Below are positions 49,711 to 58,881 of a stretch of DNA of 64,000 bases, in pieces. Both the position numbers and the translations under genes were made by a program. The notes under the pieces are model-generated. The model did not search any database. It was not told the origin of the DNA and worked only from the letters and a program-made list of their open reading frames with translations. This DNA is from Streptomyces griseoincarnatus (lineage in GTDB: Bacteria > Actinomycetota > Actinomycetes > Streptomycetales > Streptomycetaceae), in the NCBI GenBank assembly GCA_014649575.1, contig BMTH01000005.1:372001-436000 (forward strand). The letters are read 5' to 3'. How positions within the stretch are numbered: position 1 is the first letter of the stretch; each line of letters opens with the position of its first letter.

Positions 49711-51264
49711 ATGCCGACGTACCTCACCCCGGGCGTGTACGTGGAGGAGGTGCAGTCCGGTGCCCGACCGATCGAAGGGGTCGGCACCGCCGTCGCCGCG
49801 TTCGTCGGGTTCGCCGAGCGCGGACCCTTCCACACGCCGACGCTGGTCACCAGCTGGGACCAGTACACCCAGGAGTTCGGTGGCTTCACCGAGGGCACCT
49901 ACCTGGCCCACTCGGTCTACGGGTACTTCTCCAACGGCGGCGGCGCCGCGTACGTGGTGCGCATCGGCGGCTCCGCCGAGGACACCTCCGCCCCGTCGGT
50001 GACCGGCGCCCGGGGGAAGCGGGAGGCCAAGGCCGTGGAGCTGGGCGGCTTTCTGGTCACGGCCAAGCCGGGCGTGACCGGGGTGTCGGTGGAGGTCGCC
50101 GACGCAGGCGGTGAGAACCCGCCGGAGGACCGCTTCATGCTGCTGGTCCGCAAGGGCGACGAGGTGGTGGAGACGTACGAGACGTCCACCCGCAAGAACG
50201 TCAAGGGCTATCTGGTCAACCAAGCCCGCGCCTCCAAGCTGATCGAGGTCACCGAGCAGCGCGGCGCCGCCCAGACCAAGCCCGCAACGCAGACCCTGGC
50301 GATCCCCGATGCCCCGGGCGCCCCCGCCACGAACGGCGCCGGCGAGGTGGCCCGCCTCGACCCCGCCGAGTACGTCGGCGACTCCGCGGCCCGCACCGGG
50401 TTCGGCGGCCTGGAGACCATCGACGAGATCACCATGGTCGCGGTGCCGGACCTGATGAGCGCCTACCAGCGCGGCGACATCGACGCCGAGGGCGTCCGCA
50501 CCGTGCAGCTCGCCGTGATCTCGCACTGCGAGCAGATGGGCGACCGGGTGGCCGTCCTGGACAGCCCGCCCGGGCTCTCCGCCCAGCAGGTGCGCACCTG
50601 GCGCAACGACGAGGCGGGCTACGACTCCCGTTACGCCACCCTCTACTACCCGTGGGTGCGGGTCTTCGACCCGGCCGCCGGACGCAACACCACCGTCCCG
50701 CCGAGTGGTCACATCGCCGGTGTGTGGGCGCGCAGCGACGGCGAGCGCGGGGTGCACAAGGCGCCTGCCAACGAGGTCATCCGCGGTGCGGTCGACCTGG
50801 AGATCCGGCTCAGCAAGGGCGAGCAGGACCTGCTGAACCCGATCGGCGTGAACTGCGTACGGGCCTTCCCCGGCCGCGGTATCCGGATCTGGGGTGCCCG
50901 CACCCTCTCCTCCGACCCGGCCTGGCGCTACCTCAACGTGCGCCGCCTGTTCAACTACCTGGAGGAGTCCATCCTCCTGGGCACCCAGTGGGTGGTCTTC
51001 GAACCGAACGACGACCGGCTGTGGGCGAGCATCCGCCGCAACGTCACGGCGTTCCTCCAGGAGGAATGGCGCCGGGGCGCGCTCTTCGGCCGCACCGCCG
51101 AAGAGGCGTTCTACGTCAAGTGCGACCGCGACAACAACCCGCAGGAGTCCATCGACCAGGGCCGGGTCGTCTGCGAGATCGGAGTCTCGCCGGTCAGGCC
51201 CGCCGAGTTCGTGGTGTTCCGGCTGGCCCAGTTCTCCGACACCACCAGCCTCATCGACGAGTGA
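49711..51264 (+). CDS. cis2: eCIS contractile sheath protein
   Basis: 517-residue sheath subunit (phage tail sheath family; Afp2-4 equivalent). It starts MPTYLTPGVYVEEVQSGARP, the conserved beginning, with FVGFAERGPFHTPTLVTSWD, and ends with the sheath core GIRIWGARTLSSDPAWRYLN, NVRRLFNYLEESILLGTQWV, and RPAEFVVFRLAQF. Contraction of this cylinder drives the inner tube outward. ATG at 49711 has AAGGAGCGAAC just before it. First gene of the structural operon. Confidence 0.97.
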   Translation: MPTYLTPGVYVEEVQSGARPIEGVGTAVAAFVGFAERGPFHTPTLVTSWDQYTQEFGGFTEGTYLAHSVYGYFSNGGGAAYVVRIGGSAEDTSAPSVTGARGKREAKAVELGGFLVTAKPGVTGVSVEVADAGGENPPEDRFMLLVRKGDEVVETYETSTRKNVKGYLVNQARASKLIEVTEQRGAAQTKPATQTLAIPDAPGAPATNGAGEVARLDPAEYVGDSAARTGFGGLETIDEITMVAVPDLMSAYQRGDIDAEGVRTVQLAVISHCEQMGDRVAVLDSPPGLSAQQVRTWRNDEAGYDSRYATLYYPWVRVFDPAAGRNTTVPPSGHIAGVWARSDGERGVHKAPANEVIRGAVDLEIRLSKGEQDLLNPIGVNCVRAFPGRGIRIWGARTLSSDPAWRYLNVRRLFNYLEESILLGTQWVVFEPNDDRLWASIRRNVTAFLQEEWRRGALFGRTAEEAFYVKCDRDNNPQESIDQGRVVCEIGVSPVRPAEFVVFRLAQFSDTTSLIDE

Positions 51265-51299
51265 CCCGACGGGTCCTCAAGGAAAGGTGACAGACAGTC

Positions 51300-51740
51300 A
51301 TGGCAACGGGCGATGCTCTTTCCACCCACGTCTTCGGCGTGCAACTCGGTGGCTACCTGGTCGAGTCGATCCAGGAGATCAGCGGGCTGACCGTCGAGGA
51401 GGAGGTCGTCGAGGTCAAGCAGGTCAGCGCCGAGGGCAAGCAGATCATCCGCAAGCAGCCCGGCGCCCGGCAGGCCGGTGAGATCACGATCACCCGGGGA
51501 CTCGACCAGAGCAGCGAGTTCACCAAGTGGATCAAGGAGACACTGAACAACGGCGCGGTGAACTCGGCGCGGCAGAACCTCACCATCGAGATCAAGGACA
51601 CCGAGGGCAACACGGTCCGCCGTATCCAGCTGATGCAGGGCTGGGCCTCCAAGTGGGAGGGCCCGTCCCTGAAGGCGGGCGAGTCCTCCCCGGCCACCGA
51701 GTCCGTCACGATCGTGTTCGAGGAGATCGTCGTCGAATGA
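51300..51740 (+). CDS. cis1: eCIS inner tube protein
   Basis: 146-residue tube protein of the phage T4 gp19/Hcp-like family. Core pattern: FGVQLGGYLVESIQEISGLT, EVVEVKQVSAEGKQIIRKQP, GEITITRGLDQSSEFTKWIK and a C-terminal SVTIVFEEIVVE. Rings of it stack into the tube that holds cargo. ATG at 51300, with GGAAAGGTGACAG before it. 35 bases from the sheath stop; its stop overlaps the next gene (ATGA). Confidence 0.96.
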   Translation: MATGDALSTHVFGVQLGGYLVESIQEISGLTVEEEVVEVKQVSAEGKQIIRKQPGARQAGEITITRGLDQSSEFTKWIKETLNNGAVNSARQNLTIEIKDTEGNTVRRIQLMQGWASKWEGPSLKAGESSPATESVTIVFEEIVVE

Positions 51741-52231
51741 GGCGCCGTACGGTCACGGCGGGCAACCTGGACGAGATCCTCCAGGTGACGGCGCCCGCCC
51801 AGGTGTCGGAGCAGGCGTCGGCCACCCCGGCCGCCGCCCCGCCGCGCGTGGAGGACCACGGGCTGCGCACCGAGTTCGAGTTCGAACTGCCGCGCGGGTA
51901 CGTCGACGACGAGGGCACGGTGCACCGGCACGGCTCGATGCGCCTGGCCACCGCCCGCGATGAACTGCGGCCCCAGATCGACCTGCGGGTCAAGGAGAAC
52001 CCGGCGTACCTGAGCGTGGTGCTGCTGAGCCAGGTGATCACCCGGCTCGGCAACATCACCGATGTGCACGCCGGGATCGTGGAGCGGATGTACGCCACCG
52101 ACGTGGCGTTCCTCCAGGACTTCTACCGCCGCGTCAACAGCGAGGGCCACACCCGCGCCGCGGTCACCTGTCCGCACTGCGAGGGCGGCTTCGAGGTCGA
52201 CCTCTCGGGTGGGCGCCTGGGGGAATCGTGA
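51737..52231 (+). CDS. eCIS-associated tail-assembly-like protein with CxxC
   Basis: 164 residues. Its core LRTEFEFELPRGYVDDEGTV, MRLATARDELRPQIDLRVKE and LSQVITRLGNITDVHAGIVE resembles phage tail assembly proteins with their conserved LxxVI-type helices. The C-terminal VTCPHCEGGFEVDLSGG has a CxxC that may bind zinc. Starts inside the tube stop (ATGA). Likely helps assemble tube or baseplate; no biochemical role is known to me. Confidence 0.8.
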   Translation: MRRRTVTAGNLDEILQVTAPAQVSEQASATPAAAPPRVEDHGLRTEFEFELPRGYVDDEGTVHRHGSMRLATARDELRPQIDLRVKENPAYLSVVLLSQVITRLGNITDVHAGIVERMYATDVAFLQDFYRRVNSEGHTRAAVTCPHCEGGFEVDLSGGRLGES

Positions 52232-52386
52232 CGTACGCCCTTCCCCGGCTCCGGGAGGAGATCGCGTACATCGCCTATCACTTCCACTGGCAGCGCGAGG
52301 AGATCCTCGATCTGACCCACGGCGAACGCCAGCAGTGGGTGGCCGAGATCGCCCGCATCAACGCCCGCATGAACGAAGGCGGTTGA
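52228..52386 (+). CDS. 52-residue DUF6760-like eCIS protein
   Basis: A GTG start at 52228 overlaps the previous stop (GTGA). The product VTYALPRLREEIAYIAYHFH then ends with WVAEIARINARMNEGG. It is one long amphipathic helix, as in DUF6760 proteins found next to eCIS tube genes. It is too small for a catalytic function and probably pairs with the preceding assembly protein. Good codon bias throughout. Confidence 0.8.
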   Translation: MTYALPRLREEIAYIAYHFHWQREEILDLTHGERQQWVAEIARINARMNEGG

Positions 52387-52390
52387 GCAC

Positions 52391-55300
52391 ATGGCATGGC
52401 GGGACAGGCTGCGCCGCCGGGCCGCCGGAGCGGACGCCGCGGGTCGCGCGCGGCGTACGGAGGGCTCCGGCGCCGGGGGTGGCGGCCGGTCCGGTTCCGG
52501 CGGTTCATCCGGGTCTGCACCGAGTCCGGCGGGTGACGGCGGGGGCACGTCCGGTGCCTCCGGCTCCTCCATGCCCGGCGACTGGGACGGCGGCTGGCGC
52601 CGTACCGCGCCGCCGCCCCTCACCGTGGCCCGTGCCCCGCTCGGCGTGAGCGACGGCCTCACCTTCCGCGCGGGCCTCGCCTCCTGGCAGAACCCGTCCT
52701 TCGACAACGGCCTCGGCCACGCCTTGCTGCCGACGGCTCCGACCGGCCTGGTCCGCGGGGTCACCCGCCCGGCCGCTCCACGGCCGACCCGGACCGGTGG
52801 GGGGCCGCTGCTGCTTCGGGCGGTGCGGCCGGAGGGGGCGGACGGGGTGTCGGGGGGTGCGTCGGACGCCGGGAACGCCGGCACCTCGGGCGCCGGCGCG
52901 ACTCCGGTCGCGCGTCGGGTGCGGCCGGGGGCGGGGCCGTCGACGGCGGCTGGTTCTGCGGCATCCGGTTCGTCGGGCTCGGATCCGGGTTCGTCCGGTG
53001 CGACGTCCCGCTCGGCAGGTGCTCCGCGCAGCCGCGGCATCACGTCCGCGGATTCTCCCGCCGTACTGTCCTCGTCGGCTCCCGCTGTTCAACGGGCTGT
53101 GGAGCCGGTCACGGCCCCGGTCGTGACGCCCACCGACACCGGCCGTTCGGCTGTCGCCCGCGAGATTCCGTTGATACGACGGGTCACGGTGGTCCCGGGT
53201 GCGACCGCCGACGCGGCGGTGGGCCGTACCGGCGTGTCCGGTTCGGACTCCGGGAGTGCATCCCGGTCGCCGGGAGGTTCGTGGGGTCGTACGACTTCCG
53301 GGCCGGCCGTCCGGCGCGCGGCGACGGGGGCACGGTCGGAGGTATCCCCTGCCTCCGGTGCCGTCGCGCCCCAAGTGGCCGTCCAGCTCCGCCCGGTGGG
53401 GCCTCGCCTGACCGTCGCCCGGCGCCAGGCCGGACCCGTGCGCCGCGTTCGCGCGCTGCGGCCGGCCGCCCCTCCGGCGCCCGGCAACCGCCCGGCCTCT
53501 GGCGCGTCAGGCGCTTCCTCGGCGTCGGCGGCCGGGACGACGGCGCCCGTACAGCGTGCCGCCGCGCGCACGGGCAGCCGAGCCCCTCTCGGTGCCCCGC
53601 TGAGTGAACTGCCGTCCACGGCGACACCTTTGGCGGAAGGCACCCCCACCTCCCGTCCCGCGCCCGGTCCGGCGCTTCCCGTCGTTCAGCGACAGACAGA
53701 AGGCGGCGGCGCGTCGGAGGGCGGTGTGCAGGGCACGGCTCAGGAGGGCCCCGCGCCGCGCCGGGCGTCCGACGCGGGGCGGTCCGGGGCGCGTGCGCGT
53801 GGCGGTCTGGGCGCGCCGCTGCCCGCGCTGCCGCCGAGCGCCGATGTGCCCGGTTCCGCCTCGTCCGGTGCCCGCGCTTCTCGCCCGGCGCCCGCGTCCG
53901 GCCCAGACATCCAGCGCGCTCCGGCCCGCCAGGACGACCGCAGCTCCGCAACCGCGCCGGACCGCGACCGTACGCCCACCGAGACCGCACCGCCCGCGCG
54001 CGGAGAGGGCGGAGCGGACGCGCCGCTGCTGGGGCCGGGCGACGTCCAGCGCCGCGTCACGAACCCCTCCACCCCTGGGGGCCCCACGTCACCCGGCCAC
54101 CCGACGGACCGCGCAGGCGGACCCGCCACACCCCTGGTGGCCCTGTCCGCGGCCACCGCGTCGGAAGGCCCCGTGAGCGCGACAGCCCCGGCCGGGAACG
54201 CCCCACGCCCCGGCGCGCAGACGCCCTCGATTCCCGGCGCCCCGGACCCGGTCGTGGTGGCCCGCGCCCTGGCCGAAGGCACTCCGGACGCTCGGACCCC
54301 GGCCACCGATGAGCCCACCGCCCCGGCGGCCCCCCGCGCCGCTCGGACCTCCGGCGCAGCCGACCCGGGTCCTCTCCCGGTGACCGGTTCCGCAGCGCCC
54401 TCCGTCCAGGCGGCACCCCGCACTCAAGGCACCACAGGCACCGCGCGGACCTCTGGCGCAGCCGACCCGCGCCCCCTCACCGGCACCGCGGCATCGTCCG
54501 CCCCGGCGGTTCCCCTCACCCTCCAGCTGCTGCCCGCGCGCCCGCTCACCCTGAGCACCCGGGCCCCGGAAGGCGCCGCACAGCCCACCGCCGCCCGCTC
54601 CGGCAACCGTCCCGTGGTGCCGATGCGCTGGCCGGGCGACCCGGCTGCCCCCCACGGCCAGGGCGACACCGGGACCCCCGCGCATCCGTCGCCGGGCCCG
54701 TCCGTGGCGACCCAGGCGACGCCTCACGTGCAGCGGTCCGCGGCCCCAGGCCCCGGACCGGCGGCCCCACAGGTCCAGCGGGCCGCGACCCCGTACCCCG
54801 GAGCGCGGAACTCCGTTGTGCCAACGCCCAGTTCCTCCGCCGCAGTCCAGCGCGTCCCCGTCGTACAGCTGGCTCCGCCCCACCGCGAGGCGCACGGCGC
54901 GCCCAGCTCTGCCGCGCACGCCCCCGGGCGGTCCCTGCCGGTGACCGCCCCGCAGACGCCGCCGCTCACGGACCGTCCGTCGCCCACCCAGGGATCGGCC
55001 CCGGCATCGGCGGGGCCGGTCCCCGTGGTCCGCCCCCGGGCCGCTGCCCCGGGCGGCGGGACCCGCGGCGCGGCGACCCCCGTCCAGCGCGCGCCCCACA
55101 GCACGGACGACTCCGCACTCCCGGGGGGTATGGACAAGGCGCTCCCGACGCCCCGCCGGCAACCGGTCTCCGCGGCCGGTGACCTCGCCGAGACAGTCAA
55201 GTCCCAGCAGGGGGGCGGCCGTTCGGGAACGGTTTCCACGGGTTCCGCCGCCGGCGGGACCGCCTCCGCCAAGCGCACAGCACACCGTGCCGAGACACCG

Positions 55301-55426
55301 CAGGACCCCGGCATGGACCTGGACGAGCTGGCGCGCCGCCTGATCGACCCGGTGGCCCGGCTGCTGCGTACCGAGCTGCGGCGTGGACGGGAACGTACAG
55401 GCCGCCCCTACGACGGACGCCGCTGA
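52391..55426 (+). CDS. Very long disordered Pro/Ala-rich eCIS protein with [VI]QR motifs
   Basis: 1011 residues from ATG 52391, 4 bases after the previous stop. Except for a basic start (MAWRDRLRRRAAGADAAGRA) and a C-terminal helix (LDELARRLIDPVARLLRTEL followed by RRGRERTG) the chain is disordered, rich in Pro, Ala, Ser, Thr, Gly. Nine [VI]QR motifs occur (for example APVQRAAAR, PDIQRAPAR, PQVQRAATP, TPVQRAPHS). A repeat LGAPLxxLP ... RPAPxxGPxxQR occurs twice. Position beside tube genes suggests a tape-measure or cargo-holding role; no motif proves it. No signal peptide. Long antisense frames over it are composition artefacts. Confidence 0.8.
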   Translation: MAWRDRLRRRAAGADAAGRARRTEGSGAGGGGRSGSGGSSGSAPSPAGDGGGTSGASGSSMPGDWDGGWRRTAPPPLTVARAPLGVSDGLTFRAGLASWQNPSFDNGLGHALLPTAPTGLVRGVTRPAAPRPTRTGGGPLLLRAVRPEGADGVSGGASDAGNAGTSGAGATPVARRVRPGAGPSTAAGSAASGSSGSDPGSSGATSRSAGAPRSRGITSADSPAVLSSSAPAVQRAVEPVTAPVVTPTDTGRSAVAREIPLIRRVTVVPGATADAAVGRTGVSGSDSGSASRSPGGSWGRTTSGPAVRRAATGARSEVSPASGAVAPQVAVQLRPVGPRLTVARRQAGPVRRVRALRPAAPPAPGNRPASGASGASSASAAGTTAPVQRAAARTGSRAPLGAPLSELPSTATPLAEGTPTSRPAPGPALPVVQRQTEGGGASEGGVQGTAQEGPAPRRASDAGRSGARARGGLGAPLPALPPSADVPGSASSGARASRPAPASGPDIQRAPARQDDRSSATAPDRDRTPTETAPPARGEGGADAPLLGPGDVQRRVTNPSTPGGPTSPGHPTDRAGGPATPLVALSAATASEGPVSATAPAGNAPRPGAQTPSIPGAPDPVVVARALAEGTPDARTPATDEPTAPAAPRAARTSGAADPGPLPVTGSAAPSVQAAPRTQGTTGTARTSGAADPRPLTGTAASSAPAVPLTLQLLPARPLTLSTRAPEGAAQPTAARSGNRPVVPMRWPGDPAAPHGQGDTGTPAHPSPGPSVATQATPHVQRSAAPGPGPAAPQVQRAATPYPGARNSVVPTPSSSAAVQRVPVVQLAPPHREAHGAPSSAAHAPGRSLPVTAPQTPPLTDRPSPTQGSAPASAGPVPVVRPRAAAPGGGTRGAATPVQRAPHSTDDSALPGGMDKALPTPRRQPVSAAGDLAETVKSQQGGGRSGTVSTGSAAGGTASAKRTAHRAETPQDPGMDLDELARRLIDPVARLLRTELRRGRERTGRPYDGRR

Positions 55427-55455
55427 GGGCCCGGCACGGAACGGATGACGGACGA

Positions 55456-55881
55456 ATGACGGACAACATCTTCGCGACGAGCGTGTTCTTCAAGCTCGTG
55501 ATCGGCGGCAACGACCTGGGCGCCTTCCACACCTGCTCCGGCATGGGCGCCGAGATCGAGATCGAGACCTATGCCGAGGGCGGCAACAACGGCTTCACCC
55601 ACAACCTGCCCGGGCGGGTGACCTGGTCGAACATCACCCTCACCCGGCCGGTCACCAAGGACACGGCGAAGATCGCCCGCTGGCTCGACGAGACGCTCAA
55701 GCGGGTGGAGCCCAAGGACGGCGAGATCGTGGCGCTGAAACCGGACCTGACCCGGATCATCAGCTGGCAGGTGTTCGGGATCGTGCCGGTGCGCTGGCAG
55801 GGCCCGTCCTTCGACCCCAGCAGCTCGGAGGCGGCGGTGGAGACGCTGGAGATCGCCCACGAGGGGCTGAGCCCATCCTGA
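55456..55881 (+). CDS. Second eCIS tube protein (baseplate-proximal)
   Basis: 141 residues: FFKLVIGGNDLGAFHTCSGM, GAEIEIETYAEGGNNGFTHN, and IISWQVFGIVPVRWQGPSFD, ending VETLEIAHEGLS. This is the T4_gp19-type fold of Afp5/Afp1b, the variant that joins tube and spike. ATG at 55456, 29 bases after the long disordered gene. The sequence is diverged from the main tube protein at 51300-51740 but of similar length. Confidence 0.93.
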   Translation: MTDNIFATSVFFKLVIGGNDLGAFHTCSGMGAEIEIETYAEGGNNGFTHNLPGRVTWSNITLTRPVTKDTAKIARWLDETLKRVEPKDGEIVALKPDLTRIISWQVFGIVPVRWQGPSFDPSSSEAAVETLEIAHEGLSPS

Positions 55882-55938
55882 CCCGCCCTCATGAACCGCC
55901 CGCCGCCCGTGTGATCGTCCCGGAAAGGAAGTCCCGGC

Positions 55939-56661
55939 GTGTCCGAAGCATCCCGCACCAGTCGGGCCAGGGCTCAGCTGACCCTGAAGGAACCCCCTGC
56001 CTCGGTCGGTGCGAAGCCCGGCGGGACGCTCGCGCGGATCAACCTCCAGTTCAACCCCTCCACCCTGGAGCTGAGCAAGACCACCGAGTGGCGGCGCACC
56101 CCGTCCCGTATGGCGGCGGAGTCGGCGCTGCCGGAGTTCGTCGGCAGCGGCCCGCGCACGCTGAGCCTCGAGGTCTTCCTGGACGCCACAGCCAAGCACG
56201 ACAACTCCGTGGAGCAGGCGGTGGAGAAGCTGATGAAGGCCTGTGTGCCGACCAAGGCCAGCCTGGGCCGCAAGAAGCCGGCCAGCCCGTGGGTGCGGTT
56301 CGAGTGGGGCACCGCGCGGACGACCTCGTTCGACGGAGTGCTCTCCAGCCTGTCCGTGACGTACACGTTGTTCGACGTGGACGGCAAGCCGCTACGGGCC
56401 ACCTGCCGGCTGTCGATCGAGGAGGCGAGCGTCGGCCCGGCGGGCCAGAACCCCACGTCCGGCGCGCGCACCGCCCGCAGCACGCACACCGTCGTGGCGG
56501 GCGACAGCCTGGCGCTGCTGGCCTGGCAGGAATACGGCGACGCGACGGCCTGGCGGGCCATCGCGGAGGCGAACGACATCGACGACCCGATGACGCTCGT
56601 ACCCGGCACCGAACTGGTGGTGCCGGCACTGAGCGACGCGGGCGCTGAGGAGGAACGATGA
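55939..56661 (+). CDS. cis7: eCIS LysM baseplate protein
   Basis: 240 residues from GTG 55939 with GGAAAGGAAG ahead. N-terminal domain (RINLQFNPSTLELSKTTEWR, then GPRTLSLEVFLDATAKHDNS) is the Afp7/gp53-like fold, and residues about 178-228 form a LysM (HTVVAGDSLALLAWQEYGDA, ANDIDDPMTLVPGTELVVPA). In related particles it bridges spike and baseplate wedge. The stop overlaps the spike ATG (ATGA). Confidence 0.94.
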   Translation: MSEASRTSRARAQLTLKEPPASVGAKPGGTLARINLQFNPSTLELSKTTEWRRTPSRMAAESALPEFVGSGPRTLSLEVFLDATAKHDNSVEQAVEKLMKACVPTKASLGRKKPASPWVRFEWGTARTTSFDGVLSSLSVTYTLFDVDGKPLRATCRLSIEEASVGPAGQNPTSGARTARSTHTVVAGDSLALLAWQEYGDATAWRAIAEANDIDDPMTLVPGTELVVPALSDAGAEEER

Positions 56662-58511
56662 CAACCGGGGCACGGGACGGCCGGTCCTTCGCGGCGGACC
56701 CCGTCGTGGAGGCGCCGAGTGAACTTCCGCCGGTCTGGGCCGCCCAGCTGGTGAGCTGCGTGGTCGACGAGAACGTGGGCCTGCCGGACGCGGCGGTGCT
56801 CACCTTCCGCGACCCCGACCACGAGTTCCTGAAGAAGACCGGCATCACCATCGGCACCCCGCTCAAGGTCTCGGTGATGACCGTGACCGGGCAGGCCCGT
56901 GAGCGGCTGTTCAACGGCGAGGTGACCGCTCTGGAGGTGGACCGGGACCGCACGGGCTCGTTCACGGTGGTGCGCGCCTATTCCAGGGCGCACCGCCTGC
57001 AGCGGGGCCGGAAGGTCGTGGCGTACCGGAACATGACCGCGTCGGCGATCGTCCGCAAGGTGGCCGCCGGGGCGGGGCTGGCCTGCGGCACCGTGCAGGC
57101 CGCGCCGGTCACCTACAAGCAGCTCTCCCAGGCGAACGTGTCCGACTGGGACTTCCTGCAGTTCCTGGCCGCCGAGAGCGGCGCGCAGGTGCGCGTCGAC
57201 GACAAGGGGCTGCTGCAGTTCACCACGCCGAGGAAGGCGTCCGGCGCGCCCGCGCCGTCGACCTCGGCGGCCAAGAACCCGATGGTGCTGGAGTACGGCC
57301 GCAATCTGCTGGCGCTACGGGCCTCCCTGTCGGCCGCCGACGGCGCGCAGCAGGTGGAGGTGCGCGGCTGGAACGTCACCACGAAGAAGCCGCTGGTGTC
57401 CGCCCCTGTGCCGTCGGTGGACAGTGACACGGTGGTGCCGGGCCTGAGCCCGGCGCTCGCCGCCCGGTTCGGCAAGTCGTCGAAGCTGACCGTCACCGAC
57501 ACCCCGTACCGGACCCAGGCCGAAGTGAAGGCGGTCGCGGAGGCTACGGCCGCTCACGTCAGCGCGGGCTTCGCGGAGCTGGAGGTGGTGGCCGAGGGCA
57601 ACCCCCTGCTGAGGGCCGGCAAGCCCGTGACGCTCGGCAACGTGGGGCAGGCGTTCTCCGGCAAGTACACGGCGACCGCGGTGCAGCACATCCTCGAACC
57701 GGACGGCGGCTACCGGACGACGGTCTGGGTCAGCGCCAGCCCCGACCGCTCCCTGACCGGCCTGGTGACCGGCGCCAACGCACCGGCCCGTGGCCCACGC
57801 ATACCGGGCCTGGCGATCGGCGTGGTGACGGACGTACGGGAGCCGGGCCTCGCTCAGAACGGCGGCGTGAAGCTGAAGTTCCCCTGGCTGGACGACACCT
57901 ACACCACCGACTGGGTGCGCACCGTGCAGTGGGGCGGCAAGGGCGGCGGAGGCGTCGTCAGCCCCGAGGTCAACGACGAAGTCCTGGTCGGCTTCGAACA
58001 GGGTCTGCTGGACAGCCCGTACGTCATCGGCGGGCTCTACAACGGCGTCGACAAGCCCTCGCCCCACAAGGTCAAGCTGATCGACGAGACCACCGGCAAG
58101 GTCAACCGCCGCTCCATCGTGTCGCGTTCGGGGCACCGGATGGAGCTGCTGGACGCGAGGGCGCCGGGCCAGTCCGGGCTCAGGCTCGCATCCGCCGACG
58201 AGCGCCTCGAAATAAAGGTCGACCAACGGAAGGGCACGATCGAGCTGACGGTGTACGCCGGCAGAGGCGGCGTCCGCCCCCTCACCTCCGTCCTGCTCGA
58301 CAAGAAGGGCATCACCCTGGACGCGCGGCGGGGCAACGTGAGCGTATCCGGCCGGAACGTGGAGATCCAGGGCAGGGTCGGGGTGAAGATCGGCGGCCGC
58401 ACGGTGGACATCGACGGCAGCCAGAACGTGAACATCAAGGGCCGCACGGGCGTCACCGTCGACGGCGGTCTGCTCGGCGTCCTCAAGGCCAAGCTCATCC
58501 GGATCAACTGA
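56658..58511 (+). CDS. cis8: VgrG-like spike protein
   Basis: 617-residue spike (Afp8; gp27/gp5-like). The gp27-like half includes AQLVSCVVDENVGLPDAAVL, NGEVTALEVDRDRTGSFTVV, YRNMTASAIVRKVAAGAGLA; the gp5 OB domain has GLAIGVVTDVREPGLAQNGG, VKLKFPWLDDTYTTDWVRTV and VGFEQGLLDSPYVIGGLYNG; the end is a short beta-helix (VSVSGRNVEIQGRVGVKIGG). Trimer forms the piercing tip below the tube. No fused C-terminal toxin is visible. Confidence 0.96.
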   Translation: MTTGARDGRSFAADPVVEAPSELPPVWAAQLVSCVVDENVGLPDAAVLTFRDPDHEFLKKTGITIGTPLKVSVMTVTGQARERLFNGEVTALEVDRDRTGSFTVVRAYSRAHRLQRGRKVVAYRNMTASAIVRKVAAGAGLACGTVQAAPVTYKQLSQANVSDWDFLQFLAAESGAQVRVDDKGLLQFTTPRKASGAPAPSTSAAKNPMVLEYGRNLLALRASLSAADGAQQVEVRGWNVTTKKPLVSAPVPSVDSDTVVPGLSPALAARFGKSSKLTVTDTPYRTQAEVKAVAEATAAHVSAGFAELEVVAEGNPLLRAGKPVTLGNVGQAFSGKYTATAVQHILEPDGGYRTTVWVSASPDRSLTGLVTGANAPARGPRIPGLAIGVVTDVREPGLAQNGGVKLKFPWLDDTYTTDWVRTVQWGGKGGGGVVSPEVNDEVLVGFEQGLLDSPYVIGGLYNGVDKPSPHKVKLIDETTGKVNRRSIVSRSGHRMELLDARAPGQSGLRLASADERLEIKVDQRKGTIELTVYAGRGGVRPLTSVLLDKKGITLDARRGNVSVSGRNVEIQGRVGVKIGGRTVDIDGSQNVNIKGRTGVTVDGGLLGVLKAKLIRIN

Positions 58512-58542
58512 CCCCCGACCTCACCTTCCCAAGGAGGACCGC

Positions 58543-58881
58543 ATGCCACCCGCAGCCCGTACCGGTGACCCCACCAACCACGGCGGGGCGATCGCCCTGC
58601 CGGCCGGCCCCGCCGCTCAGGCGGTGATGCGCGTGCTGATCGGCGGCAAACCCGCCGCCGTCGCCACCAGCCCCGTCGGCGGCGTGGGCAGCGTGATCAC
58701 CTGCCCGATACCGCCGCACGCCGCTCTGGGACCGGCCAATGTGATCAAGCCCGACCCGAGCGCGCTCGCCAAGGGCCACGTCCTCATCGGCGGGTTGCCG
58801 GCCGCCCGGATGCGGGACCGGACCACGTGCGGCGCGATGATCATGATGGGCGCCCCGAACGTCCTGATCGGAGGCGTGTGA
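58543..58881 (+). CDS. cis10: PAAR-type spike tip protein
   Basis: 112 residues: PPAARTGDPTNHGGAIALPA begins the PAAR fold, with VLIGGKPAAVATSPVGGVGS, GHVLIGGLPAARMRDRTTCG and the end MMGAPNVLIGGV. His/Cys side chains would bind one metal at the tip. It sharpens the spike and may carry cargo. ATG at 58543 follows AAGGAGGACCGC. Two degenerate copies of its 3' end follow. Confidence 0.93.
   Translation: MPPAARTGDPTNHGGAIALPAGPAAQAVMRVLIGGKPAAVATSPVGGVGSVITCPIPPHAALGPANVIKPDPSALAKGHVLIGGLPAARMRDRTTCGAMIMMGAPNVLIGGV

Noticed and set aside
52391..55426. Long antisense and alternative frames over the disordered eCIS gene and over sbcC
   Set aside because: They are rich in Arg, Ala and Pro, lack ribosome sites and domains, and come from the GC-biased third positions of the real gene.
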